A stretch of DNA of 42,590 nucleotides from Opitutus sp. GAS368 (GTDB lineage: Bacteria; Verrucomicrobiota; Verrucomicrobiia; Opitutales; Opitutaceae), in contig CAMBUJ010000007.1 in assembly GCA_945871005.1 (NCBI GenBank), positions 1 through 42,590 on the forward strand, in the 5' to 3' direction. The notes below the pieces were generated by a model. That model saw only the letters and a program-made list of their open reading frames with translations, was not told the DNA's origin and ran no database searches. Positions 1 through 9,300 of this stretch are shown here, piece after piece (within the stretch, counting starts at the first letter, position 1; each line of letters starts with the position of its first letter). A program made the position numbers and the translations under genes.

Positions 1-1377
1 GAGGAAATTCGCGTTATTCTTCGTAACATCGCCGATCTTTATGAGTTGAACCTGGTGGTGCCGGATACGTTGCAGGGCCGCACTTCTTTGAAGTTAAGCG
101 GGGTCACGTGGAGGCAAATTTTTCAGGTTATTTTGTCTCCCGTGGGTTACAGTTTCGTTGAAGACGGCAATATCATTAAAATTGTCAGCTTGGACATGCT
201 GGCGCAGGAGCCGTTTGTTACCCAAGGTGTGATTTTGGATAATGTAGCAGCGGGCAGTATTGAGCCCTTGGTTAAATCCAATCTCTCGCCCGCGCAAGCA
301 GCCACGGCAACGGCACCAGGGGTTGCCGGTGGCACCATTGTCTTGAACTCATTAGCTAACGAGTTAATTATTACGGATAAATCGGCGGTGGTTAAGCGCA
401 TCATTGATACCGTAAAGCGCTTGGATTCGGAGCCGCGTCAGGTGGTAATCGAGACCAAGTTTATTGAGTTACAGAAGGGGCAGAGTAGGGACCTTGGAGT
501 GAGTTTGGCTGGGAAAAAAGCGGTTGGTCAAGGGATGTCCAAAACTTCTGTGGGGCTCGATTCCTTTGCCCAGACCGTCGGAGGTGCATCTGTTTTAGAT
601 AAGGGGACATTCAATGCGGTTTTGAGTGGTGCTGACTACACGGCATTTTTGTCCGCGGTTGATAAACTCAGTGGAGTTCGGCTGATTTCAAGTCCTACCA
701 TAGTTGCGATTAATGGTAGCAAATCTGAGATTACAGTCGGTACGAACCGTCAGACGGTGACTGCGACCCAAACAGCGCCTACCGGAGGCGGTACACCCAC
801 TGTAACTTTTGCAGCCGGTGAGAAAATATTTGAAGGTGTGAAGCTGGATGTGACGCCCCAGATCACTAGTAGCAAATTAGTGTCACTCAAGGTGGAGACC
901 GAAAAAAGTAAGGCCAACGCAGTTGAGGGCAACTTTGGCGGGCAGAAGTTTTTCGATGTTGATACGCGGAAGGGATCGTTGAATATGATTTTACGGGATG
1001 GGCAGACGGCCGCGATTGGCGGATTGATGGATTCGAATGACACTAATTCTGCAAGCAAGGTGCCGCTTTTGGGTGATATTCCGGTGCTGGGTTGGTTATT
1101 TAAATCTACTAAGAAGAGTAAGGGTGATACGAATCTAATTATATTTATAACCGCCAGTATCTTAGAGCCGAGTAAGACTACGTTTAATAACATAGCCACC
1201 AAGACGCAGCTCAATGAATTGAATTTAACGGATCGTGACATTCAAGGTGTTCGTTATCAGGCCAGTGATGAGGAAAAGCGCTTGTACGCCGAAGCAGATG
1301 CGATGCGCAAGGCCCGGCAAGATGCTGAAATCCAGGGCGGGCTGAAGGAGCAAACGAAGAAACCCAAGTCCAAGTAA
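1..1377 (+). CDS. Secretin (PilQ/GspD family), 5' end cut by window edge
   Basis: Outer-membrane secretin, the ring-shaped channel of type IV pilus or type II secretion systems. The frame is open from base 1, so the start lies outside the window and the first visible residues are EEIRVILRNIADLYEL. An STN-type small domain comes first (about residues 1-60), then an N1/KH-like domain ending in RIIDTVKRLDSEP, then the secretin barrel core. The C-terminal hallmark VPLLGDIPVLGWLFK is followed by a typical NLIIFITASILEP segment, then a charged Lys/Glu tail. It could belong to a pilus (PilQ) or a T2SS (GspD) and no neighbour decides this. Base composition is clearly more AT-rich than every other gene here, with many third-position A/T codons. 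It is followed by a good terminator hairpin. Confidence 0.88.
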   Translation, partial: EEIRVILRNIADLYELNLVVPDTLQGRTSLKLSGVTWRQIFQVILSPVGYSFVEDGNIIKIVSLDMLAQEPFVTQGVILDNVAAGSIEPLVKSNLSPAQAATATAPGVAGGTIVLNSLANELIITDKSAVVKRIIDTVKRLDSEPRQVVIETKFIELQKGQSRDLGVSLAGKKAVGQGMSKTSVGLDSFAQTVGGASVLDKGTFNAVLSGADYTAFLSAVDKLSGVRLISSPTIVAINGSKSEITVGTNRQTVTATQTAPTGGGTPTVTFAAGEKIFEGVKLDVTPQITSSKLVSLKVETEKSKANAVEGNFGGQKFFDVDTRKGSLNMILRDGQTAAIGGLMDSNDTNSASKVPLLGDIPVLGWLFKSTKKSKGDTNLIIFITASILEPSKTTFNNIATKTQLNELNLTDRDIQGVRYQASDEEKRLYAEADAMRKARQDAEIQGGLKEQTKKPKSK

Positions 1378-1406
1378 CCGCTCGGCTTTATCCACTGTAC
1401 TATTTG

Positions 1407-1433
1407 GGCCCTCCTTTGCCGGTGGGCCTTTTT
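1407..1433 (+). terminator. Rho-independent terminator of the secretin gene
   Basis: GGCCC-T-CC pairs with GG-T-GGGCC around the loop TTTGCC, with one T-T mismatch, followed directly by five T residues. It lies 29 bases after the secretin stop and just before the end of the convergent protease gene. Confidence 0.75.
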
Positions 1434-1435
1434 AT

Positions 1436-2047
1436 TTAATACCAGCCGACGAAAAAGCCGCTGGCCGCTTTGATTATAATGACGCCAATGTTCTTAGTGG
1501 CGTGGGCTACGATACATGGAATCAGCGAGCGCTGCGGATTAAAGCCGGCAAAGCGCACACTATAAAACCAGAGCGAGCTGATAAAAACCACGGTGGTGCT
1601 AAACCACCCTTTTGCCGTAAAGGTCCAGGTGAAGGTGTCGTTTTCCCAGCTCCATAAAAACGGGTGCAGGCCTGCGAACGCCACCGAAGCCCCCACGATT
1701 CCAGCCCACAGGCGAAATTGGCCTTTGCCCTCAATCACTAAAAAGCCGCGAAACGTCAGCTCCTCTATAAAGGCGGCGATTAGCGTGTAGAATCCGAATA
1801 ACACGGTTAATTTGGACTGCTGTTCGCTCAGGCCGAGTTGGATCTCCCCCCACGTTTCGGCAGCGAGGATCAAAAGCGCGCCGGCGGCGGCGATAACGTT
1901 CGCCCTTAAGGGCGCCGAGGTGGCCCCAGGAAGGGGGCGCGGGTTGGGCTGGCCGACTTGCTGCGCTCGGTAATCCTGCCGCCACAGATTCAGGGTGTAA
2001 ACGCCGGCGACAATCACCAAGGCAAGCAGGAAGGGGTCGTCGTTCAT
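1436..2047 (-). CDS. CPBP-family intramembrane metalloprotease (CAAX protease-like)
   Basis: Predicted integral-membrane protease of the CPBP/Abi (type II CAAX prenyl endopeptidase-like) family. The protein has several hydrophobic segments and the three family motifs: EELTFR (Glu95-Glu96, Arg100), a second-motif His128 in GLHPF, and HATKN (His182, Asn186). These residues coordinate the metal in characterised members. I start at the ATG at 2047, giving MNDDPF and 203 residues. A TTG start nine codons upstream is possible, but it adds only a polar stretch before the first membrane segment. The family includes bacteriocin-immunity and protein-processing enzymes, and the substrate cannot be told from sequence. 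It is convergent with the secretin gene and divergent from the polyprenyl synthase. Confidence 0.8.
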   Translation of the reverse strand: MNDDPFLLALVIVAGVYTLNLWRQDYRAQQVGQPNPRPLPGATSAPLRANVIAAAGALLILAAETWGEIQLGLSEQQSKLTVLFGFYTLIAAFIEELTFRGFLVIEGKGQFRLWAGIVGASVAFAGLHPFLWSWENDTFTWTFTAKGWFSTTVVFISSLWFYSVRFAGFNPQRSLIPCIVAHATKNIGVIIIKAASGFFVGWY

Positions 2048-2100
2048 TGAATCGGTTGAGTATTGATTAGCCAAGCGGACGTCGAGTCGTAACGTAACCG

Positions 2101-3144
2101 GTGAAAATGTGCGCCTCGAATCTTAATTCTCCCGCCCAATCCACCACGCAGGATTTCGCCACGGTATTTGCCCGACTCAAGCCGCAGATGCGCACCTTGG
2201 ATGTTTATTTGCGCGGTGAGGTCGCGGCGTTTGAGCCGGAGATCCGCGAGATGGCCGATTACTGCATTGATACCTCGGGTAAGCGGATTCGCCCCGCGTT
2301 GGTGTTCCTCAGTGGCTGGAACGGCTCGGACCAGCCGTCGCCCGAGCTGGTGCGTGTCGCCGCTGTGGTCGAGCTCGTGCACTTGGCCACGCTCGTCCAC
2401 GACGACATCATGGATGAGGCCGATATGCGCCGCAGTCGGCGTACCGCGGCCCGCCAGTACGGACCGGAGGCGGCCGTGCTTTTGGGTGATGCCCTCTTTG
2501 CCCATGCGTTACACCTTGCCTCGCAGTTTCCCACAACCGAGGTCTGCCATGCGGTGTCGGATTCAACGCGCAAGGTCTGTGCCGGCGAGATCGTGCAAAC
2601 CCTGCGGCGGGGCACCACCAACATCACGCGCGAGGATTACTTCCGCGTGATCGATTTGAAGACCGCCGAGCTTTTTCGCATTTCCTGTTTTCTCGGGGGT
2701 AAACTCGGCGGCTTTCCGGTGGAGTTCGTGGAGTCGGCCAGCCACTTTGGCCGGCACCTCGGCATCGCGTATCAGATTTACGACGACCTCGCCGATTACT
2801 TCGGGCAGGAAAAGAGCATCGGTAAAACCCTCGGGACCGACCTGCTCAGCGGCAAGGTGACTTTGCCGTTGCTGGTGCTGCTGGATCGACTCGGGCCGGA
2901 CGAGCGCGCGGTGCTGGTGGACGAGGTGTTGCGCTTGCGCGAAGCCGATCTGCCCTTGCGGCTGCGCCAGATGGTGGAGTTCGACGTATTTGCTCAAGTG
3001 TCCGCCGAGATTGAGGCGGAGTTGGTCAAGGCGGAGACGGCGCTGGCCGCGTATACCGGGTTGGCCCCGGTGCCCCTGTTGCGACAACTCTGTGACACGT
3101 TGCGCGCCCAGGTTGGCAGCTTAGCGGTGCCCCCAGGGGCCTGA
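2101..3144 (+). CDS. Long-chain polyprenyl diphosphate synthase
   Basis: Trans-isoprenyl diphosphate synthase that condenses isopentenyl diphosphate onto an allylic primer, probably making the side chain of menaquinone/ubiquinone (octaprenyl or heptaprenyl type). Both aspartate-rich Mg-diphosphate sites are visible: first motif DDIMDEADMRR (Asp101-Asp105) and second motif DDLAD (228-232) followed by IGKTLGTDLLSGK. The all-alpha family length (about 320-350) is matched at 347 residues. The start is GTG at 2101, and an in-frame ATG two codons later is an equally good choice. There is no Shine-Dalgarno sequence. Small residues before the first motif (HLATLVHDD) fit a long-chain rather than farnesyl product, but the exact length is not predictable by eye. 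Confidence 0.9.
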   Translation: MKMCASNLNSPAQSTTQDFATVFARLKPQMRTLDVYLRGEVAAFEPEIREMADYCIDTSGKRIRPALVFLSGWNGSDQPSPELVRVAAVVELVHLATLVHDDIMDEADMRRSRRTAARQYGPEAAVLLGDALFAHALHLASQFPTTEVCHAVSDSTRKVCAGEIVQTLRRGTTNITREDYFRVIDLKTAELFRISCFLGGKLGGFPVEFVESASHFGRHLGIAYQIYDDLADYFGQEKSIGKTLGTDLLSGKVTLPLLVLLDRLGPDERAVLVDEVLRLREADLPLRLRQMVEFDVFAQVSAEIEAELVKAETALAAYTGLAPVPLLRQLCDTLRAQVGSLAVPPGA

Positions 3145-3183
3145 GTGTATCCAAGAACGGCCAATCCGACTCGAATTTAAGCC

Positions 3184-3816
3184 GTGAACCCCGCCACTCA
3201 ATCGCTGCACAAGACGCTGGTGGCGTCGCCGGAGCGGCAAGTCGAGGCGGCGGGGGATTGGTCGATCGTGCTGCGGGTTCAGGCCGGTGATGTGGCTGCC
3301 TTTGATCAACTCATTCGCAAATACCGGGAGCGCGTCTACGCTATGGTTTATCACATGACCGCCAACCGCGAGGACGCGGCCGATCTCACCCAGGACGCTT
3401 TCATCAAGGCCTTTCAGTCCATCCACCGCTTTCAGGGGCAGTCGTCCTTTTTTACCTGGTTGTATCGGATCGCCCTGAATGGGGCCCTCACCCACATCCG
3501 GCGGAACAAACTCCGGTCTTTTTTCAGTTTTGATAAAGTGCAGGAGGACCCTGCGGTGGCTGCAGTGCTCAACCAATTAACCGACAAGGGCGATGTCCCG
3601 CGCGAGGTGTTTGTGGGCGAGCTCCAGCAAAAATTGAACGAAGCGATGATGAAATTGTCTATCCCCCACAGAACCGTGGTCACCTTATTCGAAATAGATG
3701 AGCTTAGTCATGAGGAAATCGGGGCAGTTATGGACTGCTCGGTGGGCACCGTGCGCTCGCGATTGCACTATGCGAAACAGTTTTTACAGGCCGAACTACA
3801 AACCTACGTCCGCTGA
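3184..3816 (+). CDS. ECF-type RNA polymerase sigma factor
   Basis: Sigma-70 family extracytoplasmic-function sigma factor, 210 residues. Region 2 is recognisable from about residue 40 (AFDQLIRKYRERVYAMVYHM) through the -10 recognition helix (ADLTQDAFIKAFQSI, then FFTWLYRIALNGALTHIRR). Region 4 carries a helix-turn-helix, SHEEIGAVMDCSVGTVRSRL, ending in AKQFLQAEL. Start is a GTG at 3184. The stop is two bases from the ATG of the next gene, so the two are translationally coupled. ECF factors are usually held inactive by an anti-sigma protein in the same operon, and the next gene fits that role by position and topology. The signal it responds to is unknown. Confidence 0.92.
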   Translation: MNPATQSLHKTLVASPERQVEAAGDWSIVLRVQAGDVAAFDQLIRKYRERVYAMVYHMTANREDAADLTQDAFIKAFQSIHRFQGQSSFFTWLYRIALNGALTHIRRNKLRSFFSFDKVQEDPAVAAVLNQLTDKGDVPREVFVGELQQKLNEAMMKLSIPHRTVVTLFEIDELSHEEIGAVMDCSVGTVRSRLHYAKQFLQAELQTYVR

Positions 3817-3818
3817 CC

Positions 3819-4763
3819 ATGACACCACCTGAAACCAAGGGATCGGGCAAAGTGAGTCTGGAAGAGTTGCTGCGGCTCAAGCGTGCCGAACGACCGGCTC
3901 CGGAGTTCTGGGCGCGCTTCGAGCAGGATCTGCGCACCAAGCAATTGGCCGCGATTGTGGAAAAGCGCCCGTGGTGGGTTTCGTTGCGTCTGCCGCAGGC
4001 CGGTCGGACGCTGGCGCGCTGGCAAGTGCAACTGCCTCTCGGGGCGGCCGCGGCGCTGGTGGTGGGCTTGGCGGTGGTGGGTGAGCGCCGGGAGGGCGTC
4101 GCCCCCTTGACCATCCACGCGACTCCGCCCGCCTCGGCGATCGCGAGGGAGTCGGCGATGGCGGCGGCGTCCATCCCTGTCTCCGCGCCCGCGCTTGCCG
4201 CCGCGGTTAGCCCCCGCGCCGCGGCCTTGGTCGCTAACCTAGGCTCAAACTCGCAGCCGCCGGCGACTGCGGCGTTGGCCGAGCCCGTGCTCCCCACCGT
4301 TCAGGGGGCGGCGGAGGTCGGTCGCACTGCCGCAACTGCGGCGGCAAGCGCCCCAGCGCCCCAACCCGCGGTTCTGGTTACAGTGAACGACCGTGCCGAA
4401 GGGCTGCGCGCGGCGGATGCGCCTCTTGAGTTGCCTGCGGTGGCGTTTGCGAACGCCGTCAACGGCGAGCCGGCGGCTCTTTTTGACGAGGGGTTCGCGC
4501 TGGATTTGTTTGGCCTGTCCGCGCCGGTGGCGGAGGTGGGTGCGGTGAGTGGACGGGCAGGGGCCGCGCCCGCCTCGGCGCGTGAGGTACGGCGCGAACG
4601 GATACGCGCCAGTTTGGTGTTGGCCGCCAACGGGGCGGAGCGCGATCAGGCGCAGCAAGGGCAGCGCCGCGATGTTTTGGCACGCGCGTTGGACGATGAG
4701 CGAGGCTACGACGGCGGGGGGCGCATCGGCATGGGCGGCGACCGGCTCATCCTGAAGTTTTAG
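3819..4763 (+). CDS. Putative anti-sigma factor, single-pass membrane protein
   Basis: Not recognisable by conserved motif. Positional inference: it begins two bases after the ECF sigma stop. The 314-residue product has a charged cytoplasmic N-terminus of about 70 residues (SLEELLRLKRAERPAPEFW, with a helix-like FWARFEQDLRTKQ), one membrane segment (LPLGAAAALVVGLAVVG, about residues 72-90), and a long Ala/Pro-rich, low-complexity outer part. It ends in a basic and glycine-rich tail, GRIGMGGDRLILKF. This topology is that of a transmembrane anti-sigma factor. No zinc-finger HxxxCxxC anti-sigma motif is present. It could also simply be an ECF-linked membrane protein of other function. Confidence 0.6.
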   Translation: MTPPETKGSGKVSLEELLRLKRAERPAPEFWARFEQDLRTKQLAAIVEKRPWWVSLRLPQAGRTLARWQVQLPLGAAAALVVGLAVVGERREGVAPLTIHATPPASAIARESAMAAASIPVSAPALAAAVSPRAAALVANLGSNSQPPATAALAEPVLPTVQGAAEVGRTAATAAASAPAPQPAVLVTVNDRAEGLRAADAPLELPAVAFANAVNGEPAALFDEGFALDLFGLSAPVAEVGAVSGRAGAAPASAREVRRERIRASLVLAANGAERDQAQQGQRRDVLARALDDERGYDGGGRIGMGGDRLILKF

Positions 4764-4779
4764 GCGGTTCCCCGTTGGG

Positions 4780-4805
4780 CCCCCCCCCCCCCCCCCTTTT
4801 TTTTT
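4780..4805 (+). repeat. Homopolymer tract C17-T9
   Basis: Seventeen C residues directly followed by nine T residues, just downstream of the putative anti-sigma gene and directly before an inverted repeat. Runs this long are slippage-prone in replication and in sequencing, so the exact count should be treated with caution. Confidence 0.9.
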
Positions 4806-4871
4806 GAACTCACGTTCAAGGCCACCCTGGCTGGTCCTGCGGACTTCCCCGTGGCTTTGAGCGTGAACTCA
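4805..4871. repeat. Inverted repeat in the fumC leader, related to the 39.4-kb element
   Basis: Arms TGAACTCACGTTCAAGGCCA(C) at 4805-4825 and GTGGCTTTGAGCGTGAACTC(A) at 4851-4871 are inverted copies with 17 of 21 matches, separated by 25 bases. The arm consensus matches the perfect arms of the element at 39432-39577, so both belong to one dispersed palindromic family. It sits 84 bases before the fumC start and would form a hairpin in the fumC leader if transcribed. Confidence 0.75.
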
Positions 4872-4954
4872 GGGTGGATCGTCCCGCGCATATTACTTGG
4901 CGTTTGATGCGCGCGGGCTTTTGCGTTCGGGCCAGTTTCGGGTTATTTTTTCCG

Positions 4955-6343
4955 ATGAGAACTGAAATGGACTCGATGGGGGTGATGGTCTTGCCCGACG
5001 AGGCGCTTTACGGTGCTTCGACCCAACGCGCGGTTCTCAATTTCCCGATTTGCGGCCGGCCCCTGCCGGCGGGGTTTATTCGCGGGCTCGGCTTGGTCAA
5101 AGTGGCCTGCGCCCGCGCCAACGAGGAACTCGGGCGACTCTCCGCCGCCAAGAGTGGGCTCATCCAGCAGGCCGCACGCGAGGTCGCCGAGGGCAAGCTT
5201 ACCTCCCACTTCCCCGTGGACGTCTTTCAGACCGGCTCCGGCACCTCCACCAACATGAATGCCAACGAGGTGATTGCCAACCGGGTGAGCCAATTGTCAG
5301 GGATGGCGATTGGTTCGAAAAAGCCGGTGCATCCTAACGACGACGTTAACCTAGGTCAGTCCTCCAATGACATCATCCCGTCCGCCTTGCACCTGAGTGT
5401 GGCGCTGGCGTTGGCACAGACGCTGCGGCCGGCGTTGCTGCATCTGCAGGTGGCGTTGGCCAACCGTGCGGGGGCGTTTGCCTCCGTCATCAAGATCGGC
5501 CGCACCCACTTGATGGACGCTACGCCGGTCACTCTCGGGCAGGAGTTTTCCGGCTACGTCCGGCAGGTGGAAAAGGCGGTTGAGCGCACGGACAAGGCCG
5601 TCGCCGCCCTGCGCGAACTTGCGGTGGGCGGGACGGCCGTCGGCACCGGCATTAACGGGCACCCTGCCTTCGCCGGTAAGGTGGTGCGCATCCTCAAGGA
5701 GGAAACCGGGCTGGCCTTCGTCGAGGCACGCGACCACTTCGAGGCGCAGGCGGCGCGCGACGACGCCGTGGAGGTGGCCGGCCACTTAGCGACCATCGCC
5801 GCCAGCCTGACCAAAATTGCCAACGACATTCGTCTGCTCGGGTCTGGGCCGCGCAGCGGGCTGGGTGAATTGCGCCTGCCCAGCACCCAGCCCGGATCCT
5901 CAATCATGCCGGGCAAGGTTAACCCGGTGATGTGCGAGATGCTGGTGCAGGGGGGCATTTACACCCAAGGCTTGTGCCAAATGGTGGTGGTCTGCGGGCG
6001 TGAGGGGCAACTTGAACTCAATGCCACGATTCCCCTCATCGCCTACGCGTTGCACGAGGCAATCGAGGTACTCGCCGCGGGGGCGCGTCAGTTTGCCGAC
6101 GCCTGTGTGACGGGGCTGGAGGTGGACGAGGCGCGTTGTCGGGAGTTGGTCGCGCGCTCGCTGATGTTGGTGACGGCGCTTAACCCCCACATTGGCTACG
6201 ATGCAGCGGCGGCGGTGGCTAAGGAGGCGCTGGTCACCGGTAAAACACTGCGGGAAGTGGTGCTGGCGAAGGGCTTGATGATCGAGTCGGTGCTGGATGC
6301 AGCCCTCGACCCCGCCCGTATGCTCAGGCCCGGCGGGGCTTAG
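4955..6343 (+). CDS. fumC: Fumarate hydratase, class II
   Basis: Iron-independent fumarase of the aspartase/fumarase superfamily, interconverting fumarate and L-malate in the TCA cycle. The superfamily signature GSSIMPGKVNPV lies at about residues 314-325. The N-terminal DALYGASTQRA-type sequence (DEALYGASTQRAVLNFP), TGSGTSTNMNANEV and the substrate-site region PVHPNDDVNLGQSSND are intact. I place the start at ATG 4955 (MRTEMDSMGVM), which matches the family N-terminus and gives 462 residues. The reading frame remains open for 27 further codons upstream, but that part does not look like fumarase and overlaps the inverted-repeat flank. An unrelated class I fumarase is encoded about 3.4 kb away at 9793-11469. 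Confidence 0.95.
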   Translation: MRTEMDSMGVMVLPDEALYGASTQRAVLNFPICGRPLPAGFIRGLGLVKVACARANEELGRLSAAKSGLIQQAAREVAEGKLTSHFPVDVFQTGSGTSTNMNANEVIANRVSQLSGMAIGSKKPVHPNDDVNLGQSSNDIIPSALHLSVALALAQTLRPALLHLQVALANRAGAFASVIKIGRTHLMDATPVTLGQEFSGYVRQVEKAVERTDKAVAALRELAVGGTAVGTGINGHPAFAGKVVRILKEETGLAFVEARDHFEAQAARDDAVEVAGHLATIAASLTKIANDIRLLGSGPRSGLGELRLPSTQPGSSIMPGKVNPVMCEMLVQGGIYTQGLCQMVVVCGREGQLELNATIPLIAYALHEAIEVLAAGARQFADACVTGLEVDEARCRELVARSLMLVTALNPHIGYDAAAAVAKEALVTGKTLREVVLAKGLMIESVLDAALDPARMLRPGGA

Positions 6344-6394
6344 GTTAGACGCCGGGGCCTGTTCCCGCGGGGCGGGGCCGAGCCCAGGGTGGGC

Positions 6395-9300
6395 CTACGG
6401 TTTGGCCGCTTCCGGCAGCGTGCTCCAACTTAACTCCGTGCGCAGGCCGTCGTCCTCGAATTGCAGGCTGACGGTGGCCTCGCCAATGCCATCAAAAACT
6501 CCGAAGCGGGCGTTGCGGTCGTAGGCGGGCAGGCGGGCCTCCCAGACGTTGCCAAACACGGTATGCTCCAAAACTCCCGCATCCCAGATAAGTTCGCCGG
6601 TGGGCAACTCAGGGGTGAACCCGAGTGTCTGCATCGTGCGACGGGAGGCGTCGGAGGTTGTCACTCCCAGGGCCCGCATCCAGGGATACAGGTGGCCCAT
6701 GCCGGTGAGGGCCCGGGCGCGTTCGGTCTGCATCGCGGAGGCGAAGTCGGCCGGCAGACTGGTGGCGAGCGCCTTGGGGTGGAAGCTGATCGCGCCGCCC
6801 GCCAACGTCGCGGGGCGGGTGGATTTGACCCGCAAGGGAGCCCCAAACGGGTGGTTGGAAATGATCAGATAGCCGCCGTCGATCCGCAGGGAAAAGTCGA
6901 TGCTCGCCAGGCCCATCGGCCGCAGACTCAGAATCCACGCCCGCTCCGGCCCCTGGCGGTAAAACTCGATTCGCATCCAGCGGTTTTGACCGCCCCCGGA
7001 CTGGGGAGAGGCGTTTTCGAGCAGCCTCGCCGCGCGCTCCGGATCGGTGAGTGCCACCGCAATATGCGTGGGGCGCGTGAACAGGTTAAGCATCACCGGA
7101 ATGTAGAGCATGGAGCCCTCCATGCGGTTACCGCCGCCGGCGCCGATCGGGTTGAACAGGCTGGCCAGTTCGCCCGTGCCGACGCGGATGATCGGATCGC
7201 CATCCTCGACCGCGACATGCAACGACGGCCCGAGCAGATCGAAGAAATCCGGGCTGATGTTGAAGGTGTCGCGCAGGAAGTGTTCCTGCCCGAAGCTGAG
7301 GGCGCGCCAGGTTTTTTCCGGAAAAACGAGGTCGAGCTGGGCCACCGGTTCGCGGTCAAAAACGGGCACCACGCCGGGCTTGGTCGGCACTGCGGTGGGC
7401 AGCCAGGCGCGCAGCGCGTTGTAGGTGGAGTTTTCCACCAGCGGCAAAATAAAGGTCGAGACCGTTTGCCGGCCGTCCGGCGCCGTCGCGAAACGCAGCG
7501 CGATCGGGTCGAAAAACTGGCGCCAAAACTGGGTGTAATTTTCCTGGTACCGGGTGTAGGCGGCGGCTTCTTCCGCCGTGACTTCGTTGAGGGTGCTGGC
7601 TTGAGCGGACAACGGCTTCAGCCGGGCGAGCGGTCCGAAGCGGGTGGAGCTGGCCGTGGAGTCGGCGTTGAGCGTGAGGTCGGCGGACAGTTCGGCGGGC
7701 GTGAGGTAACCGAGCTGGCGGAGGGTTTCCTGGGATGCGGGGGCGCCGCCGACGTCGAGTTGCCGGAGTAGCGAGGCGCCGACGAGGCGCTCCATGGCGA
7801 TGCGCGCCCCGACCCTGCGCAGCTGGGCTATTTTTACCTGCGGTCCGACTAGGCGGCGGATGAACGGATCGGAGAAATACACGTAGGCCTGAGTGTCGGG
7901 TGTGGGCGGTAGTTTGGCCAACATATAGCGGAATTCGTCGCTGCGACCGAGGCTGCCCGCGCCCTTTTGGGCGAGCAGAGCGAGGCTGCGGTTGAGCTCC
8001 TCGGGGTGGGTGGAGAGCAGCCAGAGGTCGCCCTGAATCGACCAACGGGCGGAACCGGTGGCGGTGGGTACGGTGTAGACGCCGTCGGTCCCGGCCAGCG
8101 GGGCGAGCAGCGGTTTGAGCAGCGTGGCGAGGAGCTTTCCCGAGCGCACCCGCACGATCACGGTTACATCGGTGCCGTCGGCTAGGAACAGGTCGGGGGT
8201 GAACACCGCGCATTCGGAAAGCAGACCGCCGTCGAGCAGGGCATCGGTGAGCGGCCGGGACAAACCAAGTTCGGCGGTGTAGCGAGCGAGCAAGTCGTAG
8301 CCGATCCCGCCCGCCACGAAGGCGCCGGCGCGTTGTACGAACGGCGAGTCGGGGGCAAAAAGTTGGGTGAGTGCAGTCGGCCGGGCGGCGTGGAAAAAGG
8401 CCCGGTCGGGCGGCACCAGGTCGGCGAGGTCGAGGGTGGGCAGGGTTTTGCCGCGCACCAGCTCGGCGTAGGGATGGGATTTCACCTCGACGCCCCGCAG
8501 CTCGGTGAGCGGCACGGCGGGTGCCGCGGGCTTGGGTTGGGGCGCAGTGCCGGGCGTAATCAGCTGGAGCTGCAGGGTTTCCTCAACGGCGGCGCGGCCG
8601 CCAAACAGCGCGAGCAGCGAGGGCGGGGTGCGGCCACCGCGGGCGTTGGCCCGTTGGCTGTCGGGGCGATAAAACGACGCGCCGTAGAGCGGTTGTGCCA
8701 GGTCGAGCCAGGTGCGTAGCAAGGGGGCCTCGCCGGCGTCGGCGAGCGAGGTCCATTCGCCCGTGCGATGGGCCGCCCACGTGGACAACTGCTCGCGTCC
8801 GCCCGGTTTGGCTCCCGCCCAGGCCCAGGTGACCGTGGTGGTGCGACGCGTAAACGAATTGGTGAACACCAGGTTGGCCGGGCCGACGGCCGCTGGATCG
8901 ACGCGGGCGTACAGTTTCAAGATCTGTTCGCTGGGACGTGGCGGAGGGGTGTCGGTGATGACGTTTTTCTTGGAAAGCGTCAGGCCGAGGCTTTGCAGCA
9001 GGGCCGAGTCCACGGGGACGCGTTGAGCTGATCCATCGGTGTAAAATACCCAGTGCTGGCCATCGTCGCGGGCGGGGGCGAGTTCGAGCAGGAGCGGGGT
9101 GCGGGGGCGCGTGCCCTTGGAGGCGTGCGGCAGGGGCGCGTTGGGGACGAGACCGAGATCGGCGGTCGCCTTGCGGAATTGCTCGATGCGTTCGGCCTCG
9201 TTTTTGAGATTGCGCGGACGGTTGGCGGTTTCGGGGCGGCGGGGACTGCCGCCATTGGCGACCAGGTCGAGCAGGGCCGGATCGGCGAAGGAGGACGGGC

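Noticed and set aside
4874-4954. 27-codon N-terminal extension of fumC
   Set aside because: The sequence is not fumarase-like, and the family N-terminus MRTE-DSMG begins at 4955.
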